Positions 7,126-16,515 of a stretch of 64,000 nucleotides of DNA are shown here, piece after piece. The stretch spans positions 4,340,001 to 4,404,000 of the forward strand of contig NZ_CP117449.1 of assembly GCF_030687835.1 (NCBI RefSeq), read 5' to 3'. The notes under the pieces are model-generated. The model saw only the letters and a list, made by a program, of their open reading frames with translations, searched no databases and was not told the DNA's origin. The position numbers and the translations under genes were made by a program. The DNA comes from Pseudomonas hefeiensis. Its GTDB lineage: Bacteria > Pseudomonadota > Gammaproteobacteria > Pseudomonadales > Pseudomonadaceae. The stretch's first letter is position 1. Every line of letters begins with the position of its first letter.

Positions 7126-8541
7126 ATGAGCAACCAGATTCCGGTACATGACGTCACCCCGCCTGCCAAGGACGCGAACCAAAGCGTCGATCTCTACGCT
7201 TCTCGGGAAAAAATCTACACCCGCGCCTTCACGGGCCTGTTCCGCAACTTGCGGATGGTCGGCGGTGGCATGTTGTTCCTGCTGTACTTCGGTACGGTCT
7301 GGCTGAATTGGGGCGGGCATCAGGCGGTCTGGTGGAACCTGCCCGAACGCAAATTCTTCATTTTCGGCGCGACCTTCTGGCCCCAAGACTTCATCCTTCT
7401 GTCAGGGCTGCTGATTATTGCCGCCTTTGGCCTGTTTTTCATCACGGTATACGCCGGACGGGTCTGGTGCGGCTACACCTGCCCGCAAAGCGTATGGACG
7501 TGGATTTTCATGTGGTGCGAGAAGGTCACCGAAGGCGACCGCAACCAGCGCATCAAGCTCGACAAGGCGCCCATGAGCGGGAACAAGTTCCTGCGCAAGC
7601 TGGCCAAGCACAGCTTGTGGCTGCTGATCGGTTTCGTCACTGGCATGACCTTCGTCGGGTATTTCAGCCCCATCCGTGAACTGGTGTTCGAGTTCTTTAC
7701 CGGCCAGGCCGATGGCTGGTCATATTTCTGGGTCGGTTTCTTCACCCTCGCCACCTACGGCAACGCCGGCTGGCTGCGCGAGCAGGTGTGCATCTACATG
7801 TGCCCTTACGCACGCTTCCAGAGCGTGATGTTCGACAAGGACACCCTGATCGTTTCCTACGACCCGCGTCGCGGCGAAAGCCGTGGCCCACGCAAGAAGG
7901 GCGTTGACTACAAGGCCCTGGGCCTGGGGGACTGCATCGACTGCACCATGTGCGTCCAGGTCTGCCCCACCGGTATCGACATTCGCGACGGCCTGCAGAT
8001 CGAATGCATCGGCTGCGCGGCGTGCATCGACGCCTGCGACAACATCATGGACAAGATGGATTACCCGCGCGGGCTGATCAGCTACACCACCGAACATAAC
8101 CTCTCGGGACAGAAAACCCATAAACTGCGCCCACGCCTGATCGGTTATGCCCTGGTGCTGCTGGCAATGATCAGCCTGCTGGTGACCGCGTTCTTCATGC
8201 GTTCGCTGGTGGGTTTCGACGTCAGCAAGGACCGTGTGCTGTACCGCGAGAACGCCGAAGGCCGGATCGAGAACGTCTACAGCCTCAAGATCATGAACAA
8301 GGACCAGCGCGATCATACGTACGTGCTGGACGCCACTGGCTTGCCGGACCTCAAGCTGCAGGGACGCCGGGAAATCAAGGTCGCGGCTGGCGAGATCTTC
8401 ACCCAGCCGGTAGAACTGTCCAGCGCGCCGGAGCAACTGCCGTCGAGCGCCAACGAGGTGACCTTCATCCTCAAGGATGCCGATGACGACAGCGTTCATG
8501 TTGAAGCCAAGAGCCGGTTCATCGGCCCACAAATTCGTTGA
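7126..8541 (+). CDS. ccoG: Cytochrome cbb3 oxidase assembly protein CcoG (RdxA/FixG)
   Basis: 471 aa polyferredoxin membrane protein. By family knowledge it reduces Cu(II) for insertion into the CuB site of cytochrome cbb3 oxidase. Visible features: hydrophobic segments near residues 48-65, 90-110, 165-185 and 205-222, the CGYTCPQSVWTWIF motif at ~115, and eight ferredoxin-type cysteines at ~269-306 (CIDCTMCVQVCP and CIGCAACIDACD) for two 4Fe-4S clusters. A last transmembrane segment (~342-362) precedes a C-terminal periplasmic domain. The ATG at 7126 (MSNQIPVHDVTPPAK) fits the family N-terminus better than an in-frame GTG at 7111. First gene of ccoGHIS. Confidence 0.95.
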   Translation: MSNQIPVHDVTPPAKDANQSVDLYASREKIYTRAFTGLFRNLRMVGGGMLFLLYFGTVWLNWGGHQAVWWNLPERKFFIFGATFWPQDFILLSGLLIIAAFGLFFITVYAGRVWCGYTCPQSVWTWIFMWCEKVTEGDRNQRIKLDKAPMSGNKFLRKLAKHSLWLLIGFVTGMTFVGYFSPIRELVFEFFTGQADGWSYFWVGFFTLATYGNAGWLREQVCIYMCPYARFQSVMFDKDTLIVSYDPRRGESRGPRKKGVDYKALGLGDCIDCTMCVQVCPTGIDIRDGLQIECIGCAACIDACDNIMDKMDYPRGLISYTTEHNLSGQKTHKLRPRLIGYALVLLAMISLLVTAFFMRSLVGFDVSKDRVLYRENAEGRIENVYSLKIMNKDQRDHTYVLDATGLPDLKLQGRREIKVAAGEIFTQPVELSSAPEQLPSSANEVTFILKDADDDSVHVEAKSRFIGPQIR

Positions 8542-8552
8542 GAGAACTGAAC

Positions 8553-9092
8553 ATGCCTGCAGCAACCGCTACAAGTCCCTGGTACAAGCACCTCTGGCCG
8601 TGGATCATCATTGGAATTTTGGCCTGCTCGGTGACACTGAGCCTGACCATGGTGACCATCGCCGTGAACAACCCGGACAATCTGGTCAACGACAACTATT
8701 ACGAAGCCGGCAAAGGCATCAACCGCTCCCTGGAGCGCGAACTGCTGGGCCAGACCCTGCAACTGCATGCCAACGTGCAACTGGATGACGTCACCGGCGA
8801 AGTGAACCTGCGCCTGAGCGGCGACAGCCGGCCCCAGACCCTGGAACTGAACCTGATCTCGCCGACCCAGCCGGAAAAGGACCGCAAGGTCGTCCTGACG
8901 CGCAACGACAGCGAACCGGGACGGTATGTCGGTCAGTTGACGGACAAGATCGAAGGCCGGCGCTTTGTCGAATTGCTGGGGGTCGAGAACGACAAGACCT
9001 GGCGGCTGTTCGAAGAAGAGCAGATCAACCATGACCAGGCCGTCCTGCTCGGCGATGAACCGCTGCAAGGCGCTGAAGACCTGAAGAAATAA
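8553..9092 (+). CDS. ccoH: FixH/CcoH family cbb3 oxidase assembly protein
   Basis: 179 aa, one N-terminal membrane anchor (WIIIGILACSVTLSLTMVTIAV) and a periplasmic domain beginning NNPDNLVNDNYYEAGKGINR, the FixH signature. It assists maturation of cytochrome cbb3 oxidase together with CcoG, CcoI and CcoS. The ATG at 8553 lies 11 bases after the ccoG stop and follows AGAGAA; an upstream TTG at 8538 would overlap ccoG and is less likely. Confidence 0.9.
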   Translation: MPAATATSPWYKHLWPWIIIGILACSVTLSLTMVTIAVNNPDNLVNDNYYEAGKGINRSLERELLGQTLQLHANVQLDDVTGEVNLRLSGDSRPQTLELNLISPTQPEKDRKVVLTRNDSEPGRYVGQLTDKIEGRRFVELLGVENDKTWRLFEEEQINHDQAVLLGDEPLQGAEDLKK

Positions 9093-9109
9093 GCTGCTGC
9101 GCTGCGCGC

Positions 9110-9188
9110 AATCGCGAGCAGGCTCGCTCCCACATTGGAATGTCGTAGTGAGACAAACCTGAATGTGGGAGCGAGCCTGCTCGCGAAG
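9110..9188. repeat. REP doublet (head-to-head pair)
   Basis: TCGCGAGCAGGCTCGCTCCC followed by ACA, ~40 bases later by its inverted copy TGTGGGAGCGAGCCTGCTCG CGA. Lies between ccoH and ccoI. Confidence 0.85.
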
Positions 9189-9229
9189 AGGCCTTCAGAT
9201 GCCAGAAAGTTTCGATATGTGAATACCTC

Positions 9230-11680
9230 ATGACCACCCCACTGCCTTGCTATCACTGCGCCCTGCCCGTTCCTCCCGGCAGCCGCTTCACCGCCGTTGT
9301 CCTGGGTGAAACTCGCGAACTCTGCTGCCCGGGTTGTCAGGCAGTGGCCGAGGCGATTGTGGCCGGTGGGCTGGAGAGTTATTACCAACACCGCAGCGAA
9401 GCATCGGCCAACCCCGAAACCCTCCCGGTCCAGTTGACCGATGAGCTGGTGCTGTACGACCGCCCGGACGTGCAGCAGTCGTTCGTGCGCCATGAAGGCG
9501 AGTTGGCCGAAACCACGCTGCTGATCGAAGGCATCAGTTGCGCCGCCTGCGGCTGGTTGATCGAAAAACAACTGCGCAGCCTGCCGGCCGTGGCCGAGGC
9601 GCGGCTGAACCTGTCCAATCACCGCCTGCATGTGCGCTGGGCAGACGCTCAATTACCACTGAGCACCCTACTGGCCGAACTGCGCCAGATCGGCTACGTC
9701 GCCCACCCATACCAGGCCGACCAGGCCAGCGAACAACTGGCCGCGCAAAATCGCCTGGCCCTGCGCCAATTGGGCGTAGCCGGTTTGCTCTGGTTCCAGG
9801 CGATGATGGCGACCATGGCCACCTGGCCGGAATTCAACATCGACCTGAGCCCGGAGATGCACACCATCCTGCGCTGGGTCGCGCTGTTCCTCACCACACC
9901 TATCGTGTTCTACAGTTGCGCACCGTTCTTCAAGGGCGCGATGCGCGACCTGCGCACGCGGCACCTGACCATGGACGTTTCGGTGTCCCTGGCCATTGGC
10001 GGCGCCTATGTCGCCGGGATCTGGACGTCCATCTCCGGTGTGGGTGAGCTGTATTTCGATGCCGTGGGCATGTTCGCGCTGTTCCTTCTGGCCGGTCGCT
10101 ACCTGGAGCGCCGCGCCCGGGAGCGCACCGCTGCCGCCACCGCACAACTGGTCAATCTGCTGCCGGCCTCGTGCCTGCGCCTGGAGGATAACGGCCAGAG
10201 CGAACGGATCCTGCTCAGTGAATTGCGCACCGGTGACCGGGTACTGGTGCATCCCGGAGCGGTCCTGCCGGCCGACGGCAGAATCCTTGACGGCCAGTCC
10301 AGCGTCGACGAATCGCTGCTGACTGGCGAATACCTGCCACAACCTCGTCAAGTGGGCGACACGGTGACCGCTGGCACGCTTAACGTGGAGGGCGCATTGA
10401 CGGTCCAGGTGCTGGCACTGGGGCAAGACACCCGGCTGTCGGCCATCGTGCGGTTGCTGGAACGGGCCCAGGCCGAGAAGCCGCGGCTGGCGGAAATCGC
10501 CGACCGCGCCGCCCAATGGTTCCTGCTGTTCTCCCTGGTCGCTGCGGCGGCCATCGGTCTGCTGTGGTGGCAACTGGATGCCTCTCGCGCCTTCTGGATC
10601 GTGCTGGCGATGCTGGTCGCCACCTGCCCTTGCGCGCTGTCCCTGGCCACGCCAACCGCCCTTACCGCCGCCACCGGCACGCTGCACAAGCTTGGCCTGC
10701 TGCTGACTCGCGGCCATGTGCTGGAAGGCCTGAACCAGATCGACACGGTCATTTTCGACAAGACCGGCACTCTCACCGAAGGTCGTCTGGCGTTGCGCGC
10801 CATTCGGACGCTGACGGCCCTGGACAGTGATCGATGCCTGGGCCTGGCCGCGGCCCTGGAAAATCGCTCCGAACACCCCATCGCCCGTGCCTTTGGCCGC
10901 GCGCCACTGGCCGCCGAGCACGTGCAAAGCACCCCGGGGCTGGGCCTGGAAGGCCTGGTGGATGACCAGCGCCTGCGCATCGGCCAACCCGGTTTTGTCT
11001 GCGAACTCAGTGGCGCGGCGGTGCCGGTGATGCCGGATGAGCCCGGACAATGGTTGCTGCTGGGTGATGACATCGGTCCGTTGGCCTGGTTCGTCCTCGA
11101 CGACCGCTTGCGCGCCGACGCCCCGGCATTGCTGGCCGCCTGCAAAGCGCGGGGCTGGCGCACACTGTTGCTGTCGGGCGACAGTTCGCCCATGGTTGCC
11201 AGTGTCGCCGCCGAACTGGGCATCGATGAAGCTCGCGGCGGTTTGCGCCCGGACGATAAACTGGCCGTGTTGCAACAGTTGCACCAGCAGGGCGGCAAGG
11301 TGCTGATGCTCGGCGACGGGGTGAACGACGTGCCGGTGCTGGCGGCGGCGGACATCAGTGTCGCCATGGGCTCGGCCACCGATCTTGCCAAGACCAGCGC
11401 CGATGCGGTGTTGCTGTCCAACCGTCTCGATGCCCTGATCCACGCCTTCAGCCTGGCTCGGCGCACCCGGCGGGTGATCATCGAGAACCTGGTGTGGGCA
11501 GCACTGTACAATGGCCTCATGTTGCCGTTCGCCGCTCTCGGCTGGATTACGCCGGTGTGGGCCGCGATCGGCATGTCCATCAGTTCGCTGACCGTGGTGT
11601 TGAATGCGCTGAGGCTGACGCGTCAGCCCAAGACGCCGGTTTTCGACGCCACGCCCGATACCCGCCCGCTGCCGGCCTGA
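9230..11680 (+). CDS. ccoI: Copper-translocating P1B-type ATPase for cbb3 oxidase (CcoI/FixI)
   Basis: 816 aa. N-terminal cysteine-rich region (CYHC at ~7, CCPGC at ~34), heavy-metal domain with GISCAACGW at ~100, eight membrane segments, CPC ion-binding motif at ~465, phosphorylation motif DKTGT at ~509, and GDGVND hinge at ~694. It exports copper to the periplasmic side for assembly of the CuB site of cytochrome cbb3 oxidase, rather than for general copper resistance, as judged by its place between ccoH and ccoS. The ATG at 9230 gives the standard N-terminus. Confidence 0.95.
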   Translation: MTTPLPCYHCALPVPPGSRFTAVVLGETRELCCPGCQAVAEAIVAGGLESYYQHRSEASANPETLPVQLTDELVLYDRPDVQQSFVRHEGELAETTLLIEGISCAACGWLIEKQLRSLPAVAEARLNLSNHRLHVRWADAQLPLSTLLAELRQIGYVAHPYQADQASEQLAAQNRLALRQLGVAGLLWFQAMMATMATWPEFNIDLSPEMHTILRWVALFLTTPIVFYSCAPFFKGAMRDLRTRHLTMDVSVSLAIGGAYVAGIWTSISGVGELYFDAVGMFALFLLAGRYLERRARERTAAATAQLVNLLPASCLRLEDNGQSERILLSELRTGDRVLVHPGAVLPADGRILDGQSSVDESLLTGEYLPQPRQVGDTVTAGTLNVEGALTVQVLALGQDTRLSAIVRLLERAQAEKPRLAEIADRAAQWFLLFSLVAAAAIGLLWWQLDASRAFWIVLAMLVATCPCALSLATPTALTAATGTLHKLGLLLTRGHVLEGLNQIDTVIFDKTGTLTEGRLALRAIRTLTALDSDRCLGLAAALENRSEHPIARAFGRAPLAAEHVQSTPGLGLEGLVDDQRLRIGQPGFVCELSGAAVPVMPDEPGQWLLLGDDIGPLAWFVLDDRLRADAPALLAACKARGWRTLLLSGDSSPMVASVAAELGIDEARGGLRPDDKLAVLQQLHQQGGKVLMLGDGVNDVPVLAAADISVAMGSATDLAKTSADAVLLSNRLDALIHAFSLARRTRRVIIENLVWAALYNGLMLPFAALGWITPVWAAIGMSISSLTVVLNALRLTRQPKTPVFDATPDTRPLPA

Positions 11681-11704
11681 GCCGCGCGGGCATGGAGTTC
11701 CGAC

Positions 11705-11923
11705 ATGCCAGCTCTTTACGTGATGATCCCGGCCGCACTGCTGATCGTGGCCATCGCCGTCTACATCTTTTTCTGGGCGGTGGACAGCGGGCAGTACGAC
11801 GACCTCGACGGTCCGGCCCACAGCATTCTGTTTGACGATCAGGACCCCAACCACAAAGCGGCGGTGGACGAAGCCAGCGGCGAGCCCCGCAAGCCGGACG
11901 ACAAGGCCCCGCCCCATGCTTGA
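11705..11923 (+). CDS. ccoS: Cytochrome cbb3 oxidase maturation protein CcoS
   Basis: 72 aa. One N-terminal membrane segment (YVMIPAALLIVAIAVYIFFW) and the typical WAVDSGQYDDLDGPAHSIL stretch followed by a short acidic tail. Needed for cofactor insertion into cytochrome cbb3. It begins 24 bases after ccoI and overlaps the next gene by 8 bases, so it is part of the operon. Confidence 0.93.
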   Translation: MPALYVMIPAALLIVAIAVYIFFWAVDSGQYDDLDGPAHSILFDDQDPNHKAAVDEASGEPRKPDDKAPPHA

Positions 11924-12599
11924 TCTGGCGCCACTGTTGGTCTCGGCGCTCATCCTGGGGTTATTGGGCGGCGGTCATTGCCTGGGCATGTGCGGCGGCC
12001 TGATGGGCGCTCTGACCCTGGCAATCCCTAAGGAACAGCGCAGTCGGCGCTTTCGGTTGCTACTGGCCTACAACCTGGGGCGGATTCTGAGCTACGCCAC
12101 CGCCGGGTTGCTGATCGGCCTGGCTGGCTGGGCCGTGGCCAATAGCCCAGCGGCGATGGTCATGCGCGTGTTGGCCGGGCTGCTGTTGATCGCCATGGGC
12201 TTGTACCTGGCGGGCTGGTGGAGCGGCCTGACCCGCATCGAAGGCGTCGGTCGCGGCCTGTGGCGGCATATCCAGCCCGTCGCCAACCGTTTGCTACCGG
12301 TGTCGAGCCTGCCGCGGGCCTTGCTGCTCGGCGCGCTCTGGGGCTGGCTGCCGTGCGGGTTGGTCTACAGCACCCTGCTGTGGTCAGCCAGCCAGGGCGA
12401 TGCGCTGGACAGCGCGTTGCTGATGCTCGCCTTCGGCCTCGGCACCTGGCCGGTGTTGCTCGCCACCGGGATGGCCGCCGAACGCATCACCGCTCTGTTG
12501 CGCAAACGCAGCGTACGCATGGCCGGTGGCTTGCTGGTGATTGTCTTTGGTCTCTGGACCCTGCCAGGACCGCATCAGCATTGGCTCATGGGGCACTGA
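11916..12599 (+). CDS. Sulfite exporter TauE/SafE family membrane protein linked to cbb3 assembly
   Basis: 227 aa. Six or so membrane segments; GGGHCLGMCGG near residue 16 is the hallmark of the family members encoded after ccoS, related to the CcdA/DsbD-like and TauE/SafE group. Its ATG lies within the end of ccoS (ATGCTTGA overlap). The cysteine and histidine motif and context suggest a role in metal or redox supply to the oxidase rather than sulfite export. An in-frame upstream start at 11832 would overlap ccoS widely and is rejected. Confidence 0.85.
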   Translation: MLDLAPLLVSALILGLLGGGHCLGMCGGLMGALTLAIPKEQRSRRFRLLLAYNLGRILSYATAGLLIGLAGWAVANSPAAMVMRVLAGLLLIAMGLYLAGWWSGLTRIEGVGRGLWRHIQPVANRLLPVSSLPRALLLGALWGWLPCGLVYSTLLWSASQGDALDSALLMLAFGLGTWPVLLATGMAAERITALLRKRSVRMAGGLLVIVFGLWTLPGPHQHWLMGH

Positions 12600-12610
12600 A
12601 CCGGCCGGCC

Positions 12611-12779
12611 TCAATCGCGAGCAGGCTCGCTCCCACAGGGGATTTGTGGCGAACACCACATTATGAACACCCCACGATCAAAATGTGGGAGCAAGCTCGG
12701 CTCCCACAGGCCATGCGTTGTGGCCGGAAGCCAGGAACGCCCCGATCCAGTGTGGGAGCGAGCCTGCTCGCGATGAGGC
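12611..12779. repeat. Three REP elements
   Basis: REP units in alternating orientation at 12612 (TCGCGAGCAGGCTCGCTCCC), 12683 (TGTGGGAGCAAGCTCGGCTC) and 12750 (TGTGGGAGCGAGCCTGCTCG). They fill the gap between the cbb3 operon and the hemN promoter. Confidence 0.8.
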
Positions 12780-12807
12780 CATCACCCACACCCAGCCCCC
12801 ATGCCCG

Positions 12808-12856
12808 TTGACGCAAATCAACACCCCCCCGCGCCCACTTCCCTAGACTCGTGCTC
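12808..12856 (+). promoter_or_regulatory. Anr-dependent (FNR class II) promoter of hemN
   Basis: TTGACGCAAATCAA (12808-12821) matches TTGAT-N4-ATCAA with one change. A -10 like TAGACT at 12844-12849 predicts a start at ~12856, 41.5 bases from the box centre, the spacing expected for FNR-type activation. HemN is a known Anr target, and anr itself is the next gene. Confidence 0.8.
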
Positions 12857-12883
12857 ATGCCAGTCTATCCGGGGAACGCCCGC

Positions 12884-14266
12884 ATGCTCGACGCCATTCG
12901 TTGGGACTCAAACCTGATCCGCCGTTACGACCTGGCGGGACCCCGCTACACCTCGTACCCGACCGCAGCGCAATTCGGTAGCCAGGTGGGGACCTTCGAC
13001 CTGCTCCATGCCCTGCGCGACAGTCGCAAGGCCCTGAGGCCATTGTCGCTGTATGTGCATGTGCCGTTCTGCGCGAACATCTGCTACTACTGCGCCTGCA
13101 ACAAAGTTATCACCAAGGACCGTGGCCGTGCCCACGCCTACCTGCAGCGCCTGGAACAGGAAATCCAGCTGATCGGCTGCCACCTCGACCCGGCGCAGCG
13201 CGTGGAACAGTTGCACCTGGGCGGTGGCACCCCGACGTTCCTCAACCATGACGAATTGCGCCAGTTGATGGCCAGGTTGCGCCAACACTTCAACCTGCTG
13301 GAGGACGACTCCGGCGACTACGGCATCGAAATCGATCCCCGGGAGGCCGACTGGTCCACCATGGGCCTGCTGCGGGAACTGGGCTTCAACCGCGTCAGCA
13401 TCGGCCTGCAAGACCTTGACCCGGCCGTGCAGCGCGCCGTCAATCGCCTGCAAAGCCTGGAAGAAACCCGCGCGGTGATCGAAGCTGCCCGGACCTTGCA
13501 GTTTCGTTCGATCAACATCGACCTGATTTACGGATTGCCCAAACAGACCCCGGAAAACTTCGCCCACACCGTCCAGGAAGTCATCAACCTGCAGCCGGAC
13601 CGGCTTTCGGTGTTCAACTACGCCCACCTGCCGGAACGTTTCATGCCCCAGCGCCGCATCAACAGCCAGGACCTGCCCAATCCGGCGCAGAAGCTGGCGA
13701 TGCTGCAAGGCACCATCGAGCAACTGACCGCCGCGGGTTATCGCTATATCGGCATGGACCACTTCGCCCTGCCCGACGACGAACTGGCGATCGCCCAGGA
13801 AGACGCCACCCTGCAACGCAACTTCCAGGGCTACACCACCCACGGTCACTGCGACCTGATCGGTCTCGGCGTGTCGGCCATCAGCCAGATCGGCGATTTG
13901 TACTGCCAGAACAGCAGCGACCTGAACCATTACCAGAACACCCTGGCCGACGGGCAACTGGCAACCAGTCGCGGGCTGCTGTGCAATGCCGACGACCGGC
14001 TGCGGCGCGCGGTGATCCAGCAGCTGATCTGCCATTTCAATCTGCTATTCACCGACATCGAGCAAACTTTCAACATCGATTTTCGCGGTTATTTCGCACC
14101 GTTGTGGCCACAATTGCAGGGGATGGCCGAGGACGGCCTCATTGAGTTAACCAGCACCCACATCAAGATACTGCCCGCCGGGCGTCTGCTGGTACGCTCG
14201 GTGTGCATGGTCTTTGATACCTATCTGGAGGGACACAATCGACAGCGCTTCTCCCGAGTCATCTGA
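12884..14266 (+). CDS. hemN: Oxygen-independent coproporphyrinogen III oxidase
   Basis: 460 aa radical-SAM enzyme converting coproporphyrinogen III to protoporphyrinogen IX without oxygen, supplying haem for cbb3 oxidase and denitrification-type cytochromes. Visible motifs: CANICYYCAC (4Fe-4S cluster), GGGTPTFL, and HemN-type segments YGLPKQTPENFA and YRYIGMDHFALPDDELA. The start at 12884 (MLDAIRWDSNLIRRYDLAGP) follows GGGGAA; an in-frame GTG at 12851 lies at the predicted transcription start and is unlikely. Confidence 0.95.
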   Translation: MLDAIRWDSNLIRRYDLAGPRYTSYPTAAQFGSQVGTFDLLHALRDSRKALRPLSLYVHVPFCANICYYCACNKVITKDRGRAHAYLQRLEQEIQLIGCHLDPAQRVEQLHLGGGTPTFLNHDELRQLMARLRQHFNLLEDDSGDYGIEIDPREADWSTMGLLRELGFNRVSIGLQDLDPAVQRAVNRLQSLEETRAVIEAARTLQFRSINIDLIYGLPKQTPENFAHTVQEVINLQPDRLSVFNYAHLPERFMPQRRINSQDLPNPAQKLAMLQGTIEQLTAAGYRYIGMDHFALPDDELAIAQEDATLQRNFQGYTTHGHCDLIGLGVSAISQIGDLYCQNSSDLNHYQNTLADGQLATSRGLLCNADDRLRRAVIQQLICHFNLLFTDIEQTFNIDFRGYFAPLWPQLQGMAEDGLIELTSTHIKILPAGRLLVRSVCMVFDTYLEGHNRQRFSRVI

Positions 14267-14359
14267 GCGCGACAATTTGACGATGAAAGCCCGCTGGCCG
14301 GAGTACCTGCGCTGAGTTACCCTTACGGCTTATGTGTGTTTCCCACAAGGATTTAAGAA

Positions 14360-15094
14360 ATGTCCGAGCCAGTCAAATTGCGCGCCCACAACCAGGCCCA
14401 TTGCAAGGATTGCAGCCTGGCCCCCCTCTGCCTGCCACTTTCGTTGAATCTGGAGGATATGGACGCGCTGGACGACATCGTTAAACGGGGCCGACCGTTA
14501 AAAAAAGGTGAATTCCTGTTTCGCCAGGGTGACACCTTCGATTCCGTCTATGCGGTGCGCTCGGGCGCCTTGAAAACCTTCAATCTGAGTGATGGCGGCG
14601 AAGAACAGCTCACCGGTTTCCACCTGCCCAGCGAACTGGTAGGTCTATCGGGCATGGACACCGAGTCTCATCCGGTCTCGGCCCAGGCGCTGGAAACCAC
14701 CTCGGTGTGCGAGATCCCCTTCGATCGCCTGGACGAGCTGGCCTTGCAACTGCCGCAACTGCGTCGTCAGTTGATGCGGGTCATGAGTCGGGAGATCCGC
14801 GACGATCAGCAAATGATGCTGCTGCTCTCGAAGAAAACCGCCGACGAACGCATCGCCACGTTCCTGGTCAACCTCTCGGCACGCTTCCGCGCCCGCGGGT
14901 TTTCGGCCAACCAGTTCCGCCTGAGCATGTCGCGCAACGAAATCGGCAACTACCTGGGCCTGGCGGTGGAAACCGTGTCCCGGGTATTCACCCGTTTCCA
15001 GCAGAACGAATTGATCGCCGCCGAGGGCAAGGAGATCCATATTCTCGACCCGATCCAGCTCTGCGCCCTGGCGGGTGGCTCGATCGAAGGCTGA
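14360..15094 (+). CDS. anr: Oxygen-responsive transcription regulator Anr (FNR homologue)
   Basis: 244 aa CRP/FNR family. N-terminal cysteines C15, C18 and C24 plus a fourth at ~117 (TTSVCEIPF) bind the oxygen-labile 4Fe-4S cluster. A cyclic-nucleotide-like beta domain, dimer helix and a helix-turn-helix with [20 protein letters not shown] (residues ~193-212) follow; the E..SR recognition helix is that of FNR, reading TTGAT-N4-ATCAA. It controls the microaerobic module next to it. The 94-base gap after hemN holds an AAGGA ribosome site but no clear Anr box. Confidence 0.96.
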   Translation: MSEPVKLRAHNQAHCKDCSLAPLCLPLSLNLEDMDALDDIVKRGRPLKKGEFLFRQGDTFDSVYAVRSGALKTFNLSDGGEEQLTGFHLPSELVGLSGMDTESHPVSAQALETTSVCEIPFDRLDELALQLPQLRRQLMRVMSREIRDDQQMMLLLSKKTADERIATFLVNLSARFRARGFSANQFRLSMSRNEIGNYLGLAVETVSRVFTRFQQNELIAAEGKEIHILDPIQLCALAGGSIEG

Positions 15095-15168
15095 TGAGCA
15101 TGCGCGGCCCAGGGTTCGTCCTGCCGCGCTATACTTCGGCGTTTGCAGCCTGCCAGGACACCTAGACG

Positions 15169-15717
15169 ATGGTCTTCGACTCCTTCGACATCAAATCCCT
15201 GATCCGCCCCGTGATCGACTTCCCCAAGCCGGGCGTGATCTTTCGCGACATTACCCCACTGTTCCAGTCCCCCACCGCGCTGCGGCTGGTGATGGACAGT
15301 TTCGCCCATCGTTATGTCGAGGCCGAGTTCACCCACATCGGCGCGATGGATGCGCGAGGCTTCCTGATCGGCTCGATCCTGGCCTATCAACTGAACAAGC
15401 CCCTGGTGCTATTTCGCAAGCAAGGCAAACTGCCGGCGGATGTGCTGGCCGAGGGTTACCAGACCGAATACGGCGAAGCCTTCCTTGAAGTGCATGCCGA
15501 CAGCCTGTGCGAGGGTGATTCGGTGGTGATGTTCGATGACCTGATCGCCACCGGCGGCACACTGATCGCCGCCGCCAACCTGATCCGCCGCATGGGCGCC
15601 AAGGTCCACGAAGCCGCGGCGATCATCGACCTGCCAGAGTTGCTTGGCTCTCAGCGTTTGGAAGACATGGGGATACCAACGTTCTGCCTGACGCAGTTTT
15701 CGCTGAGCGAAAGGTAA
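15169..15717 (+). CDS. apt: Adenine phosphoribosyltransferase
   Basis: 182 aa. Converts adenine and PRPP to AMP (purine salvage). The PRPP-binding loop [13 protein letters not shown] is intact, as are the [16 protein letters not shown] and [10 protein letters not shown] stretches. The standard length and start match the family. Cytoplasmic; the gene follows anr in many Pseudomonas genomes. Confidence 0.96.
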   Translation: MVFDSFDIKSLIRPVIDFPKPGVIFRDITPLFQSPTALRLVMDSFAHRYVEAEFTHIGAMDARGFLIGSILAYQLNKPLVLFRKQGKLPADVLAEGYQTEYGEAFLEVHADSLCEGDSVVMFDDLIATGGTLIAAANLIRRMGAKVHEAAAIIDLPELLGSQRLEDMGIPTFCLTQFSLSER

Positions 15718-15738
15718 CCGGCACACCGCGCTTAAACC

Positions 15739-15830
15739 TGTGGGAGCGGGCTTGCTCGCGAAAGCGGTGGATCAACTGACACTTATGTTGACTGACACAC
15801 CGCCTTCGCGAGCAAGCCCGCTCCCACATG
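15739..15830. repeat. REP doublet
   Basis: TGTGGGAGCGGGCTTGCTCG CGA and, after ~45 bases, the inverted TCGCGAGCAAGCCCGCTCCC ACA. Sits between the convergent apt and recR and could serve as transcription barrier. Confidence 0.85.
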
Positions 15831-15846
15831 GGCTTTTGTGTGGCGG

Positions 15847-16449
15847 TTATAAAGCGATCGGTTTGCGCCCGGCAAACGAATGCGCCAGCGTCCCGCCGTC
15901 CACCAGTTCCAGCTCGCCACCCAGCGGCACGCCATGAGCGATGCGTGAAGCAATCAGACCCTTGTTGTTGAGCAATTGGGCGATGTAGTGGGCGGTGGCT
16001 TCGCCTTCGACCGTCGGGTTGGTGGCGAGGATGACTTCCGTGAAAGTACCGGCTTCTTCGATCCGCGCCATCAGTTGCGGAATGCCGATGGCTTCCGGCC
16101 CCAGGCCGTCGAGCGGAGACAAATGCCCCTTGAGCACGAAATAACGGCCGCGAAAACCGGTCTGCTCCACGGCGTACACATCCATGGGGCCTTCCACGAC
16201 GCATAGCAGGCTGTCATCCCGACGCGGGTCGGCGCATTGCGGACAGAGATCGTCTTCAGTGAGGGTGCGGCATAAGCGGCAATGCCCTACCCCTTCCATG
16301 GCCTGACTCAAGGCCAGAGCCAGACGCGAACCGCCGCTGCGATCACGTTCAAGCAATTGCAACGCCATGCGCTGGGCAGTTTTCTGACCCACACCCGGCA
16401 AAGTTCGCAGGGCGTCGATCAGTTGGCGAATCAAAGGGCTGAAGCTCAT
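15847..16449 (-). CDS. recR: Recombination mediator protein RecR
   Basis: 200 aa from the family-typical start [14 protein letters not shown]. Helix-hairpin-helix ([13 protein letters not shown]), four-cysteine zinc finger (CRLC...CPQC), and Toprim domain ([27 protein letters not shown]). Works with RecF and RecO to load RecA at gaps. An in-frame ATG six codons upstream (16467) is possible; neither start has a strong ribosome site. Usual dnaX-ybaB-recR order is kept except that an oxidoreductase gene is inserted between ybaB and recR. Confidence 0.93.
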   Translation of the reverse strand: MSFSPLIRQLIDALRTLPGVGQKTAQRMALQLLERDRSGGSRLALALSQAMEGVGHCRLCRTLTEDDLCPQCADPRRDDSLLCVVEGPMDVYAVEQTGFRGRYFVLKGHLSPLDGLGPEAIGIPQLMARIEEAGTFTEVILATNPTVEGEATAHYIAQLLNNKGLIASRIAHGVPLGGELELVDGGTLAHSFAGRKPIAL

Positions 16450-16515
16450 GGAGGAAATGTCCGACATAACAACGAGACGCGGTTTATACCCGCGCCTCCG
16501 ATTAGCGTCAAATAC

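Noticed and set aside
9668..11953. Long open frame of 761 codons on the minus strand opposite ccoI
   Set aside because: It is a high-GC shadow of the clear P-type ATPase, rich in Arg/Gln/His without any domain.
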